A stretch of DNA of 64,000 nt from Sutcliffiella rhizosphaerae (GTDB lineage Bacteria > Bacillota > Bacilli > Bacillales > Bacillaceae_I). Both the position numbers and the translations under genes were made by a program. Below the pieces are notes generated by a model, which was not told where the DNA came from, did no database searches, and saw only the letters and a list, made by a program, of their open reading frames with translations. The stretch lies in the NCBI RefSeq assembly GCF_917563925.1, contig NZ_CAKJTJ010000014.1:1-64000 (forward strand). Reading direction: 5' to 3'. Shown piece by piece: positions 1 to 9,402 of this stretch. How positions within the stretch are numbered: the first letter of the stretch is position 1; the number at the start of each line of letters is the position of its first letter.

Positions 1-1
1 A

Positions 2-76
2 GGCGAAGAAGTAGAAACAGTCTGTCCGTTCTGTAATGGTACTATGCGAAAAGCGAGAGATGTCCAAAGAGATTAA
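2..76 (+). CDS. C-terminal fragment of an unidentified protein
   Basis: An open frame enters from the left edge and ends at TAA 74-76. Its last 24 codons contain a CPFC motif followed by a basic tail (RKARDVQRD). A closely spaced Cys-x-x-Cys suggests metal or Fe-S binding. In B. subtilis the gene before cotE is ymcA (ricA), whose C-terminus carries Fe-S cysteines, but I cannot match this tail to it with confidence. Too little is visible to assign a function. Confidence 0.5.
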   Translation, partial: GEEVETVCPFCNGTMRKARDVQRD

Positions 77-452
77 TATCTCATTTGGGACGTGGTTTTG
101 GGTCGCGTTAGCGATTTTGTTTTTTAAGATAGTATAAAATTTATTAGTTTGAACTGTGTCTAGCCCCCCTAGGTCATAAGCTGATGCATCAAGAGGGGAA
201 AACCTTCATGCATGCCGCCTTGGTTTATGTTTGTCTGATCTGAACAAGACATTACAGCTTTTCTTATATACTGTTCACCCTCCGCGATTTTTTTAAAAAA
301 TAGGCACATATCTAGAAAAGCTTGCATAGAATGAACTATACGTCAATGTGTTAGAAATCATATTGTTGTGCCTTATTTTTAAACAAAACACAATTATCAT
401 TTAGCCCGCATAGGATGAAATGAAGATTGTTATGAGGAGGGTGTATGCTCGA
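77..452 (+). other. Long gene-free leader upstream of cotE with potential RNA structure
   Basis: No credible gene lies in this 376-base stretch. It contains a hairpin with arms ATGCAT (184-189 and 208-213), with an inner AGG/CCT pairing (194-196 with 203-205). CCCC (about 165-168) and AGGT (171-174) could also pair with GGGG (195-198) and ACCT (202-205); these pairs interleave, which is pseudoknot topology. A second small hairpin TGTCT/AGACA lies near 231-252. cotE of B. subtilis is transcribed by sporulation sigma factors, but I could not fix a SigE or SigK promoter here. Confidence 0.35.
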
Positions 453-992
453 ATGGCGGAATACAGAGAAGTTATCACGAGAGCAGTAACCGGGAAGGGT
501 AGAAAGTTTACACAGTCCAAACATACGATTAGTCCAACGCATCGTCCTACAAGCATACTAGGGTGTTGGGTCATTAACCATAAGTATGATGCGAAAAAAG
601 TAGACGATACGGTAGAAGTAAACGGATCTTATGATATTAACGTATGGTATTCCCATACCGACAATACTAAGACCGAAGTAGTGACAGAGACAGTTTCCTA
701 TAAGGATGTTGTTCGTTTAAGGTATAAGGATGAAAACAGTACTGGAGATGAGCATGAAGTCATTGCCAGAGTCCTGCAACAACCGAATTGCCTAGAGGCA
801 AACATTGCTGCGAATGAATCCAGAGTCGATGTTCAAGTGGAAAGAGAATTTCTAACTGAAATTATCGGAGAAACAAAAATAACGGTTGAAGTACATCCTG
901 ATTCATTATTGGATGATGAGGATTGGGATGTTGAAGAAGATGAATTCGAAGACCTAAATCCTGACTTTATCGTGGATGGGTACGAAGAATAA
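453..992 (+). CDS. cotE: Outer spore coat morphogenetic protein CotE
   Basis: CotE nucleates assembly of the outer spore coat around the forespore in the mother cell. The 179-residue product matches B. subtilis CotE (181 aa) along its length: the N-terminal [19 protein letters not shown] block, the [13 protein letters not shown] block, the [10 protein letters not shown] and [15 protein letters not shown] blocks, and the very acidic C-terminal tail ([11 protein letters not shown]). The frame opens at 420, but ATG 453 gives the conserved N-terminus and has AGGAGGG at 434-440. It is followed by an intrinsic terminator and then mutS, the same order as in B. subtilis. Confidence 0.96.
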   Translation: MAEYREVITRAVTGKGRKFTQSKHTISPTHRPTSILGCWVINHKYDAKKVDDTVEVNGSYDINVWYSHTDNTKTEVVTETVSYKDVVRLRYKDENSTGDEHEVIARVLQQPNCLEANIAANESRVDVQVEREFLTEIIGETKITVEVHPDSLLDDEDWDVEEDEFEDLNPDFIVDGYEE

Positions 993-998
993 TTTGGA

Positions 999-1030
999 AA
1001 CTGGGGAGTATAAAGCTTCCTAGTTTTTTT
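999..1030 (+). terminator. Intrinsic terminator after cotE
   Basis: A ten-pair stem (AACTGGGGAG with CTTCCTAGTT, two G-U pairs) is followed by a run of T at 1024-1030. Confidence 0.85.
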
Positions 1031-1120
1031 ATGCATAAGATTTCATTATTTTAAAAGGAAACTCTATATTTTTCTACCTTATGTATAAACCATTCGATAA
1101 CAGACTTGAAATTTAAAGTA

Positions 1121-1129
1121 TGATATAAT
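1121..1129 (+). promoter_or_regulatory. Extended -10 promoter element before mutS
   Basis: TGATATAAT is an extended -10 (TGnTATAAT) 33 bases before the mutS start. I see no good TTGACA box at 17-base spacing, so the promoter probably relies on the extended -10. Confidence 0.55.
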
Positions 1130-1161
1130 GAAGCAGCAAAATGAAAAGTTGGGGGATTAAT

Positions 1162-3762
1162 ATGGCTTCTTATACGCCTATGATACAACAATATTTACGA
1201 GTGAAGGCAGATTACCAAGATGCCTTTTTGTTTTTTCGCTTAGGTGATTTTTATGAGATGTTTTTTGATGATGCTACAAAGGCATCGCAAGAGCTAGAAA
1301 TAACGTTGACTAGCAGAGATGGTGGAGGAAAAGAAAGGATTCCGATGTGCGGTGTTCCTCATCATTCTGCACCAAATTACATAGAACAATTAATTGAAAA
1401 AGGCTATAAAGTTGCAATATGTGAACAAGTGGAAGATCCGAAACAGGCAAAAGGGGTCGTAAAACGTGAAGTGGTTCAACTTATAACCCCAGGAACTGTT
1501 ATGGAAACAAAAGGGCTTACCGATAAACAAAACAATTTTATTACAACTTTAACTCACTTTCGTGAAGATATTTTTGGTCTAGCGTATGCGGACCTTTCCA
1601 CAGGTGAGCTATATACGACTATGCTAACAGGACCAAGGCAACTATTAGTGAATGAGGTTTATTCCATCGGTTCAAAAGAAATAGTAGTCTCAGAGAATTT
1701 TCCTGCCGAAATACTTCACTCGCTTAGAGAAAGAATGATAATTACTTGTTCCTACGAAGAAAATTCAAACATCCCGTCAGAATTCGATAAAATTACAGAA
1801 GGTATTGTTCATGATGATTTGCTAGTTACCATTGGTCGTTTATTGCATTATTTGAAAAGAACGCAAAAACGTAGTCTCGAACATATACAAGCTGCAAAAT
1901 ATTATAAATTAGAGCAATCGATGAAAATAGATCTTTTTTCCAAAAAGAATTTAGAATTGACTGAAACTATAAGATCTAAAGGGAAAAAGGGCTCTCTCTT
2001 ATGGCTTTTAGATCAAACAGTTACTGCTATGGGTGGAAGACTGTTGAAACAATGGGTGGATAGGCCGTTAATCAATCAAGACGAAATAGAAAAAAGGCAT
2101 CAAATGGTAGAGACGCTCATAAAGGAGTATTTTATAAGGCAAGAAATACGGGATCTATTAAAAGAAGTGTATGATTTAGAGAGATTAGCAGGAAGGGTTG
2201 CTTTTGGAAATGTAAACGCAAGAGATCTTGTCCAGCTGCGAAAGTCATTATCACAAATTCCTTTATTAAAATCGCTGGTTGAAAAGTTACCAACGGACAA
2301 TCTTTGCCTGTATGATCAGATGGATGTTTGCGATGAACTTACATCCCTACTTCACGAAAGTATTATTGAACAGCCTTCCATTTCTGTGAAAGAAGGGAAT
2401 ATGATAAAGGATGGTTTCCATAAGGAACTTGATACATATCGTGATGCAAGAAGGAACGGTAAGACTTGGATTGCCGAATTGGAGAAAAAAGAACGGGATC
2501 TTACTGGGATCAGGTCTTTAAAGATCGGCTACAATCGAATATTCGGATATTATATCGAAGTGACAAAAGCTAATATATCTTCTCTCCCAGAAGGGCGATA
2601 CGAAAGAAAACAAACACTTGCAAATGCAGAACGGTACATTACAGAGGAATTGAAAGAGAAAGAAACGCTTATTCTTGAAGCGGAGGAAAAAATAATTTCC
2701 CTTGAATACGAACTTTTCCTAAAGCTTCGGGAAGAAGTAAAAGTATTTATCCCTAGATTACAAAAACTTGCCAAAGCGGTGAGTGAGCTTGATGTCCTGC
2801 AATGTTTTGCGACTATAAGTGAGGAAAGATTTTATACACGTCCTACCTTTAATGATGAGAGAAAAATATACATTTCAGAAGGTCGTCATCCTGTGGTCGA
2901 AAAGGTAATGGACTCAAATGAGTATGTTCCAAATGATACATGGATGGACAAAGAAAAAGAGATGTTATTAATAACAGGGCCTAACATGTCTGGTAAAAGT
3001 ACTTATATGAGACAGGTAGCATTATCTGCAATTCTTGCACAAATCGGCTGTTTTGTACCTGCAAAAGAAGCATCACTTCCTATTTTTGACCAAATATTTA
3101 CGAGAATTGGGGCAGCAGATGACCTTGTATCAGGACAAAGTACCTTTATGGTTGAAATGCTGGAAGCAAGAAATGCCATTGTCTATGCGACTCAGAATAG
3201 TTTAATTCTATTTGATGAAATTGGACGAGGCACATCTACTTATGACGGGATGGCACTAGCACAAGCATTGATTGAGTATATACATGATAAAATTGGTGCA
3301 AAAACCCTTTTTTCTACTCACTACCATGAATTAACGTCCTTAGAAACTGATTTGCATAAACTAAAAAATATTCATGTAAGTGTCGTAGAGCAAAATGGAA
3401 AGGTAGTCTTTCTTCATAAGATGAAAGACGGTGCTGCTGATAAAAGTTATGGTATTCATGTTGCAGAACTTGCGGAAATGCCAAATGAGCTAATTCTCCG
3501 AGCTCAACATATTTTACAAGAATTAGAAAATAATTCTGTAAATGAGAAGACAGAAACTTCTACAACCAATGCCATAGAAAAAGAAGATCCATTAACTCAA
3601 TTATCTCTTTTTGAATGGAAGGAGGAAAAACGTCAAACTGACGGTCCATTAAAAACAGAAAAATTGGTATTGGAAAAATTGAAACAAATTAATTTATTAG
3701 AAATGACACCACTTGAAGCAATAAATAAGCTGTACGAATTACAAAAGCACCTTAAAAAATGA
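1162..3762 (+). CDS. mutS: DNA mismatch repair protein MutS
   Basis: MutS recognises mismatches and small loops and recruits MutL. The 866-residue protein begins [12 protein letters not shown] like B. subtilis MutS. The mismatch-wedging Phe-x-Glu motif is at residues 30-32 (FYE), the Walker A motif GPNMSGKST at 606-614, and the Walker B/ABC signature region ([16 protein letters not shown]) near 680-695, followed by STHYHEL. The C-terminus has the polymerase-clamp-type QLSLFEW motif. The frame opens at 1141, but ATG 1162 has GGGGGA at 1151-1156 and gives the conserved start. The stop overlaps the untranslated leader of mutL by design of a mutSL operon. Confidence 0.98.
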   Translation: MASYTPMIQQYLRVKADYQDAFLFFRLGDFYEMFFDDATKASQELEITLTSRDGGGKERIPMCGVPHHSAPNYIEQLIEKGYKVAICEQVEDPKQAKGVVKREVVQLITPGTVMETKGLTDKQNNFITTLTHFREDIFGLAYADLSTGELYTTMLTGPRQLLVNEVYSIGSKEIVVSENFPAEILHSLRERMIITCSYEENSNIPSEFDKITEGIVHDDLLVTIGRLLHYLKRTQKRSLEHIQAAKYYKLEQSMKIDLFSKKNLELTETIRSKGKKGSLLWLLDQTVTAMGGRLLKQWVDRPLINQDEIEKRHQMVETLIKEYFIRQEIRDLLKEVYDLERLAGRVAFGNVNARDLVQLRKSLSQIPLLKSLVEKLPTDNLCLYDQMDVCDELTSLLHESIIEQPSISVKEGNMIKDGFHKELDTYRDARRNGKTWIAELEKKERDLTGIRSLKIGYNRIFGYYIEVTKANISSLPEGRYERKQTLANAERYITEELKEKETLILEAEEKIISLEYELFLKLREEVKVFIPRLQKLAKAVSELDVLQCFATISEERFYTRPTFNDERKIYISEGRHPVVEKVMDSNEYVPNDTWMDKEKEMLLITGPNMSGKSTYMRQVALSAILAQIGCFVPAKEASLPIFDQIFTRIGAADDLVSGQSTFMVEMLEARNAIVYATQNSLILFDEIGRGTSTYDGMALAQALIEYIHDKIGAKTLFSTHYHELTSLETDLHKLKNIHVSVVEQNGKVVFLHKMKDGAADKSYGIHVAELAEMPNELILRAQHILQELENNSVNEKTETSTTNAIEKEDPLTQLSLFEWKEEKRQTDGPLKTEKLVLEKLKQINLLEMTPLEAINKLYELQKHLKK

Positions 3763-3779
3763 TGAGAGGAGGGAATCGA

Positions 3780-5690
3780 ATGGGGAAAATAATACAACTC
3801 GATGAAAGCTTAGCTAATAAAATTGCAGCAGGTGAAGTGGTAGAAAGACCTGCATCTGTTGTGAAAGAGTTAGTGGAAAATGCAATTGATGCGAATTCTT
3901 CTATTATTGAAATAGAGCTTGAAGAAGCGGGTTTATCTAAAATCCGTGTACTTGACAATGGGGATGGAATAGAACAAGAGGATTGCTTGATAGCATTTCA
4001 GCGGCATGCGACAAGTAAGATTAAGAATGAAAATGACTTATTCCGAATTAGGACGCTTGGTTTTAGGGGCGAAGCATTGCCAAGTATCGCCTCAGTTTCT
4101 ATGTTTGATATTACTACAAGCACTGGGGAAGGACCTGGCACTCATCTTCATTTTAAAGGCGGAGTTTTGGAAACCAACGAGTTTGCAAGTAGTAGAAAAG
4201 GAACGGATATTATCGTGCAGCATTTATTTTATAATACACCAGCACGATTAAAGTATATGAAAACCATTCATACAGAGCTTGGTAATATTTCGGATCTAGT
4301 AAATCGACTGGCTTTGGCACATCCATCGATTTCCTTCCGTTTAAGTCATAACGGGAAACGGATGCTCACAACAAACGGAAACGGGGACAGTCTACAAGTC
4401 CTTGCTTCCATTTATGGCATGAACATCGCCAAAAAAATGGTACCCATTCATTTCTCTTCTCTTGATTTTGAAGTAAAAGGTTTTGTTGCCTTACCAGAAG
4501 TAACGAGAGCTTCTAAAAACTACATTTCTACTGTAATTAATGGAAGATTTGTAAGGAATTTCACAGTTGTTCGTGCCATTCAAGAAGGTTATCACACCTT
4601 ACTGCCTATTGGAAGGTATCCAGTAGTCTATTTAGAAGTGAGAATGGATCCGCTTCTTGTTGATGTAAACGTGCACCCGGCAAAGTTGGAAGTAAGATTA
4701 AGTAAAGAAGATGAGCTGTATAAGCTGATTGCTGAAGGCTTGAAAAATGAGTTTCAACAAAAACAGTTAATTCCGACTAACCAACCTGTAAGACCTATAG
4801 TAAAGGATACTGTATCAAAGCCGATGCAACAAACATTTACATTAGAGCATGAAGATGGGAATTCTTCATTAATCGAAAAAGAAAATCAACCCACTATTAT
4901 GTACGAAGAAAAAAGGGATGTTGCAATTAATGCATCCATAAAAGAGGCTACCTCGGTTGAACCACAACCACTAAGGGAAAACAAAGAAGAGAATCAGAAG
5001 CCAGAAAATAATAATATTGTGGAAGAATACGTTACACATAAAAAGGAATCCAATCACGAAGACGAAATACTTAAATCCCAAGAAAATAGGATAGATAGTG
5101 ATTATGATAGAATTCCGGTCCTTTATCCTATCGGCCAAATGCATGGAACCTATATACTCGCGCAGAATGAACAAGGTTTATATTTAATAGACCAACACGC
5201 AGCTCAAGAACGAATTAACTATGAGTATTTTTATAAGAAGCTTGGCCAAGTAGAAAGAAATCTTCAAGAATTATTAGTTCCACTAACAATAGAATGTACA
5301 ATGGATGAGTATCTCTTCTTAGAAGAAAACAAAGGTTTTTTTGAAGAAGTTGGGATTTTACTAGAGGACTTTGGGCATCAAACTTTTATTGTTAAAGCAC
5401 ATCCTGTCTGGTTTCCGAAAGGACAAGAAAGAGAAATGATCGATGAAATGATTGTCCATATGAAGGAAAAAAAGAAAGTAAATCTTTCTGATCTTAGAGA
5501 AGAGGCAGCTATCATGATGAGTTGTAAAGCTGCCATTAAAGCAAATCATCATCTGAGGCATGATGAGATGGTAACACTACTGGAAACCTTAAGGAAATCA
5601 GGTAATCCCTTTACATGTCCTCATGGCAGACCGATACTCATTCATTTTTCTACTTATGAAATGGAAAAGATGTTTAAAAGAGTCATGTAA
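3780..5690 (+). CDS. mutL: DNA mismatch repair endonuclease MutL
   Basis: MutL couples mismatch recognition to strand incision. The 636-residue protein has the N-terminal GHKL ATPase motifs ([32 protein letters not shown]), a variable acidic linker (about residues 340-440), and a C-terminal dimerisation/endonuclease domain. The metal-binding endonuclease motif DQHA-x2-E-x4-E is present from residue 471, and the conserved SCKAAIKA and CPHGRP motifs follow. It is therefore an endonuclease-type MutL, as expected in an organism without MutH. ATG 3780 is preceded by AGAGGAGGG; an earlier ATG at 3759 overlaps mutS and lacks a site. Confidence 0.98.
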   Translation: MGKIIQLDESLANKIAAGEVVERPASVVKELVENAIDANSSIIEIELEEAGLSKIRVLDNGDGIEQEDCLIAFQRHATSKIKNENDLFRIRTLGFRGEALPSIASVSMFDITTSTGEGPGTHLHFKGGVLETNEFASSRKGTDIIVQHLFYNTPARLKYMKTIHTELGNISDLVNRLALAHPSISFRLSHNGKRMLTTNGNGDSLQVLASIYGMNIAKKMVPIHFSSLDFEVKGFVALPEVTRASKNYISTVINGRFVRNFTVVRAIQEGYHTLLPIGRYPVVYLEVRMDPLLVDVNVHPAKLEVRLSKEDELYKLIAEGLKNEFQQKQLIPTNQPVRPIVKDTVSKPMQQTFTLEHEDGNSSLIEKENQPTIMYEEKRDVAINASIKEATSVEPQPLRENKEENQKPENNNIVEEYVTHKKESNHEDEILKSQENRIDSDYDRIPVLYPIGQMHGTYILAQNEQGLYLIDQHAAQERINYEYFYKKLGQVERNLQELLVPLTIECTMDEYLFLEENKGFFEEVGILLEDFGHQTFIVKAHPVWFPKGQEREMIDEMIVHMKEKKKVNLSDLREEAAIMMSCKAAIKANHHLRHDEMVTLLETLRKSGNPFTCPHGRPILIHFSTYEMEKMFKRVM

Positions 5691-5781
5691 AATAAAACTT
5701 TTGAGAAAAATGTGTAAATTCTATGGAAATAGGGAATAATGATATCTTATGATAAAGATTACGTGAGAGAGTGAGTAACTG

Positions 5782-6732
5782 TTGGGGAAGAAACAGAAAA
5801 TAATTGTAATTATAGGTCCTACAGCTGTAGGGAAAACAAAAACTAGTGTAGAGCTTGCTAAATCCCTTAATGGCGAAATCATTAGCGGAGATTCGATGCA
5901 GATTTACAAGGAAATGAATATTGGAACTGCGAAGGTAAAACCAGAAGAAATGCAAGGAGTTCCTCATTATCTTATCGATATAAAAGATCCTACAGAATCT
6001 TATTCAGTAGCTGAGTTTCAACACGATGTAAGAGAAAGAATAAGTTTAATAGCCAATAAAGGTGCTATTCCCATCATTGTTGGTGGAACAGGGCTTTATA
6101 TTCAATCTGTATTATATGATTATCAATTTTCAGATCAAGGGAAAGATGAAGAAATACGACAAAGATTAGAGAAGAAAGCTAATGAGTTTGGAGCGAATGC
6201 ACTATTTGAAGAACTAAAAAAAATAGATCCAAAAAGTGCAGAACAAATACATCCTAACAATATTCGAAGAGTTGTCAGAGCACTGGAGATCTATTACTCC
6301 ACAGGAAAGACAATGTCCGAATATCAGGAAACACAACTTCCTGAACTTTTGTATGATGTTGCCCTCATCGGTTTGACGATGGATCGAGATTATTTGTATT
6401 CGAGGATTAACCAGCGGGTTGACCTAATGCTAGAGGCAGGGCTAATAGAGGAAGTCTCCAACTTGTTTCAAAAAGGTATAAGGAATTGTCAATCCATTCA
6501 GGCAATTGGTTATAAAGAAATTTATGCATTTTTTGATGGAAAAAGGACAAAAGATGAAGCTATAAATGATTTGAAACAGAATTCCAGAAGGTATGCTAAG
6601 CGTCAACTTACTTGGTTCCGTAATAAGATGAACGTAACATGGTTTGACATGACAGAAGCAGACTTTGACCAAAAGTTAACAGAAATTTTCACTTTTGTTG
6701 CAGGAAAGCTTCAACTTGAAGCGAATAAATAA
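5782..6732 (+). CDS. miaA: tRNA dimethylallyltransferase MiaA
   Basis: MiaA transfers a dimethylallyl group to N6 of A37 in tRNAs that read codons starting with U. The 316-residue product carries the P-loop GPTAVGKT, the GDSMQIYKEMNIGTAK block, VGGTGLYIQSVLYDY, IHPNNIRRVVRALEI, and the C-terminal KQNSRRYAKRQLTWFRNKM block, all typical. The start is TTG 5782 with only a weak GTGAG-type ribosome site. It follows mutL by 91 bases and precedes hfq, a common Bacillus order. Confidence 0.97.
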   Translation: MGKKQKIIVIIGPTAVGKTKTSVELAKSLNGEIISGDSMQIYKEMNIGTAKVKPEEMQGVPHYLIDIKDPTESYSVAEFQHDVRERISLIANKGAIPIIVGGTGLYIQSVLYDYQFSDQGKDEEIRQRLEKKANEFGANALFEELKKIDPKSAEQIHPNNIRRVVRALEIYYSTGKTMSEYQETQLPELLYDVALIGLTMDRDYLYSRINQRVDLMLEAGLIEEVSNLFQKGIRNCQSIQAIGYKEIYAFFDGKRTKDEAINDLKQNSRRYAKRQLTWFRNKMNVTWFDMTEADFDQKLTEIFTFVAGKLQLEANK

Positions 6733-6762
6733 TAAAGATAGAGAATAGAGGAGGACGAAAAG

Positions 6763-6990
6763 ATGAAGCAATCAATCAATATCCAGGATCAGGTTCTTAA
6801 CCAATTAAGAAAAGATGGTACTAGTGTAACAGTATTTTTGCTAAATGGTTTTCAACTGCGTGGCTTGATTAAAGGGTTTGATAATTTTACTGTTCTTCTT
6901 GAAACAGAAGGAAAACAACAGTTGATTTATAAACATGCCATCTCTACTTTTTCTCCATCAAAGAACGTCCAAATTGAAACAGAAGCATAA
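6763..6990 (+). CDS. hfq: RNA-binding protein Hfq
   Basis: This is the Sm-like hexameric RNA chaperone. The 75-residue product has the Sm1 motif region ([25 protein letters not shown]) and the Sm2 motif YKHAISTF, and is the normal length for Bacillus Hfq. ATG 6763 follows GAGGAGG. It lies 30 bases after miaA and is closed by a terminator, so it is probably the last gene of the mutS-mutL-miaA-hfq unit. Confidence 0.98.
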   Translation: MKQSINIQDQVLNQLRKDGTSVTVFLLNGFQLRGLIKGFDNFTVLLETEGKQQLIYKHAISTFSPSKNVQIETEA

Positions 6991-7019
6991 AACCAGCTAA
7001 TAGCTGGTTTTTTATTTTT
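6991..7019 (+). terminator. Intrinsic terminator after hfq
   Basis: AACCAGCT pairs with AGCTGGTT around a short loop and is followed by a T-rich run. Confidence 0.9.
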
Positions 7020-7282
7020 GTCTATAACATATCGTTTTTGTTTTTACATATATTTAGATAATAATTGAGAAAGATTCATTGTTTACATTTCCAGTGGGAA
7101 TTTTGCTAAATTATTTCTCGGGAAAGCGCATAATCTGACATTTTTGTCAATGCTTTGTTGAAAAGATATTCTACTTGTAGAATAAAATCGAAATAACGGG
7201 TTTTTTAGAATCGTTCCGCGTTAGAGAATGAAGGAAAATAAATAATATGTCGGATTTTGGTAGTGAAATGAGGTGATTGCGT

Positions 7283-8215
7283 TTGGATCATATGACCAAT
7301 CATAATGGAAAAATAAATATTGTGTTAAACAGAGAACGTAAACCATTGAAAGTTACACATATCCAACACCCCGAACCATCTTATACACCAACAAATCATG
7401 CGGTATTAAAGGATATTGAAAAAGAATTAGCGGAATTAGTTGGACTTCAGGAAATGAAAAGAATTGTTAAAGAAATATATGCTTGGATTTATGTGAACAA
7501 AAAACGTGAAGATGTTGGATTAAAGGCACAAAAACAGGTTTTGCATATGATGTTTAAAGGCAACCCTGGAACAGGTAAAACAACCGTGGCAAGGTTAATA
7601 GGGAAGCTTTTTTGTGATATGAATGTATTGGCAAAGGGTCATCTTATTGAAGCAGAAAGAGCAGATTTAGTTGGGGAGTATATTGGGCACACCGCACAAA
7701 AAACGAGAGATCTAGTAAAGAAAGCATTTGGTGGGATACTCTTTGTGGATGAAGCTTACTCTTTAGCAAGAGGTGGGGAAAAAGATTTCGGTAAAGAAGC
7801 GATAGATACGTTAGTGAAGCATATGGAGGATAAGCAACATGATTTTATCCTGATTCTTGCAGGTTATAAGAGAGAAATGGAAGAGTTTTTACGAACCAAC
7901 CCTGGTCTCGTATCTCGATTTCCCATTATAATTGATTTTCCTGATTATACGGTAGAAGAGCTAATGGAAATATGTCAACGGATGCTTAGAGAAAGAGAGT
8001 ATCAATTTAGTAATGAAGCAGAATGGAAAATTAAAGAGCATCTTATCCAAATAAAAGAGACACTTTTACCAACTGCTTTCAGCAATGGCAGATACATTAG
8101 AAACATCCTGGAGAAGTCAATAAGAAGTCAAGCGATGCGTCTATTGTCAACAGAACGTTATGAAAGAAAAGACCTTATGACTCTAGAGGCTAAAGACTTG
8201 GTACTTACTTGGTAA
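7283..8215 (+). CDS. spoVK: Stage V sporulation AAA+ ATPase SpoVK
   Basis: SpoVK is a mother-cell AAA+ (CbbX-like) ATPase needed for spore maturation. The product (about 310 aa) has Walker A GNPGTGKT, Walker B ILFVDEAYSLA, and the family block EAERADLVGEYIGHTAQKT, closely matching B. subtilis SpoVK. The start is uncertain: TTG 7277 directly abuts the AGGTGA site (7271-7276), so TTG 7283 or ATG 7292 is more likely; I chose 7283. The upstream 260 bases presumably carry a sporulation promoter that I could not pin down. Confidence 0.95.
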   Translation: MDHMTNHNGKINIVLNRERKPLKVTHIQHPEPSYTPTNHAVLKDIEKELAELVGLQEMKRIVKEIYAWIYVNKKREDVGLKAQKQVLHMMFKGNPGTGKTTVARLIGKLFCDMNVLAKGHLIEAERADLVGEYIGHTAQKTRDLVKKAFGGILFVDEAYSLARGGEKDFGKEAIDTLVKHMEDKQHDFILILAGYKREMEEFLRTNPGLVSRFPIIIDFPDYTVEELMEICQRMLREREYQFSNEAEWKIKEHLIQIKETLLPTAFSNGRYIRNILEKSIRSQAMRLLSTERYERKDLMTLEAKDLVLTW

Positions 8216-8220
8216 TGAAA

Positions 8221-8249
8221 GAAGTAGCCGGGAAATAACCGGCTACTTC
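8221..8249 (+). terminator. Terminator hairpin after spoVK, left copy of a duplication
   Basis: A GAAGTAGCCGG/CCGGCTACTTC hairpin follows the spoVK stop. It lacks its T-run here; the near-identical copy at 8468-8493 keeps TTCTTT. The two copies flank the repeat element at 8250-8467. Confidence 0.8.
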
Positions 8250-8467
8250 AGTGTGAAGACAAAGGTGCTTTTTCTTAAAGTTAATGCAATTCCCATGTTG
8301 ATCGTAGTGAAAGACCCGAAGACTCCTGCGGGAGGAAGGGACATGGGAAACCCCACAGGACGCAGTCCGAGGAGGTTCCCGGACCGCCCGCGGAAAGCGA
8401 AGCGTCTGTAACGAAGATCAACAGTTCAATGCAAAGACTAAAAAAATGGGTTTGTCAACAGTCTGAT
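8250..8467. mobile_element. Small non-autonomous repeat element inserted in the spoVK terminator
   Basis: About 218 bases lie between two copies of the same terminator hairpin. The left end (CAGTGTGAAGACAAAGG from 8248) and right end (GGGTTTGTCAACAGTCTGA, 8448-8466) are imperfect inverted repeats. The core is bounded by TGTTGATC (8296-8303) and GATCAACA (8416-8423) and is GC-rich and palindromic. The 100-base stretch 8325-8424 matches 49684-49783 with about four differences by eye. The right end TTTGTCAACAGTCTG is also the outer end of the IS1182-type remnant at 17.8 kb. It encodes no protein and looks like a MITE mobilised by such a transposase. Confidence 0.75.
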
Positions 8468-8500
8468 GTAGCCCGGAAATAACCGGCTACTTCTTTGTTA
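8468..8500 (+). terminator. Terminator hairpin, right copy of the duplication
   Basis: GTAGCCCGG pairs with CCGGCTAC and is followed by TTCTTTGTT. Over 26 bases it differs from the left copy at one visible position. It also lies at the end of the opposing gene at 8508-9122, so it may serve both strands. Confidence 0.75.
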
Positions 8501-8507
8501 AAAAGGA

Positions 8508-9122
8508 TTACAATGATGTTTCCCCTTCGATATGCCTGTTTGGTAATTTCCATTTATACGTATATGAAAAAACTCGCAAGGTAACAATTGCAGCGAATAA
8601 TAGATACAGTTCTAATGGAGAACTAGCTATCCCAAAAGCAATGAGAAGTCCAGCTGCAATGGCCCAAGCAGCATATATCTCTGCTCGTAAAACAAGCGGT
8701 TTCCTGCCTGCTAACAGGTCGCGGATTATCCCCCCACCACTACCTGTAAGTACTGCTGCCACAACGACAGCGCTGATTGGATGACTCATGCCTGTTGCAT
8801 ATAGGGCACCTTGAATGGCGAAAGCTGCCAAACCGATCGCATCAAAAAAGTTTCCCCATTTTCGCCAATGCTTTAACAAGTTGTTTGGAAAGAGAAATAC
8901 CGTTGTCATCGCTACTAGAGCAATCTGAAAAAGCATACCTTGTTCCCAAAGTGCTGATATTGGGACCCCTATTAACAAGTTACGAACTGCACCTCCCCCA
9001 AAGGCTGTTACGATTCCTAATATATAAACACCAAGAATGTCATATTCCTCTTCCATTGCGACAATCGCTCCACTTATCGCAAAAGCGATGGTGCCGACAA
9101 TGCTAAATACTTCCCATGTCAT
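8508..9122 (-). CDS. TRIC / UPF0126 family cation channel-like membrane protein
   Basis: The 204-residue protein has about seven predicted membrane segments in two similar halves, each with a glycine-rich motif (FGGGAVRNLLIG near residue 41 and GSGGGIIRDLLAGR near residue 128). This duplicated GGG-x-x-RN/RD arrangement is the hallmark of the UPF0126/TRIC family, whose bacterial members form trimeric monovalent cation channels. The physiological role in Bacillus is not established. It is transcribed convergently with spoVK. Confidence 0.9.
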   Translation of the reverse strand: MTWEVFSIVGTIAFAISGAIVAMEEEYDILGVYILGIVTAFGGGAVRNLLIGVPISALWEQGMLFQIALVAMTTVFLFPNNLLKHWRKWGNFFDAIGLAAFAIQGALYATGMSHPISAVVVAAVLTGSGGGIIRDLLAGRKPLVLRAEIYAAWAIAAGLLIAFGIASSPLELYLLFAAIVTLRVFSYTYKWKLPNRHIEGETSL

Positions 9123-9325
9123 TTTTTTTCACTCCGTCATTTATTCATTCAAACCTCTCTGATTTTATATACAAAAAGACCGGAAAGCAATACTTTTTGA
9201 GGATTTATTAGAGAAATAGAGAATAATTTGATATTATTAGATGAAAATGACATGAGTTTAGTTTGTTTTCACATATTATTGTTATTCTGGAAACTTACCT
9301 AATTTCATACTAAAGAGAGCGGTAG

Positions 9326-9331
9326 TATAAT
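9326..9331 (+). promoter_or_regulatory. Likely -10 box before hflX
   Basis: TATAAT lies 72 bases before the hflX start. A weak TTCATA box lies 16 bases further up. The rest of the 280-base gap to the divergent gene at 9122 shows nothing else clear. Confidence 0.4.
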
Positions 9332-9402
9332 AAATATAAGTTTATAATGTTCGTGATAACAACTTAAATACATACCTACTTTGGAAAAAAGGAGTAATCA
9401 AT

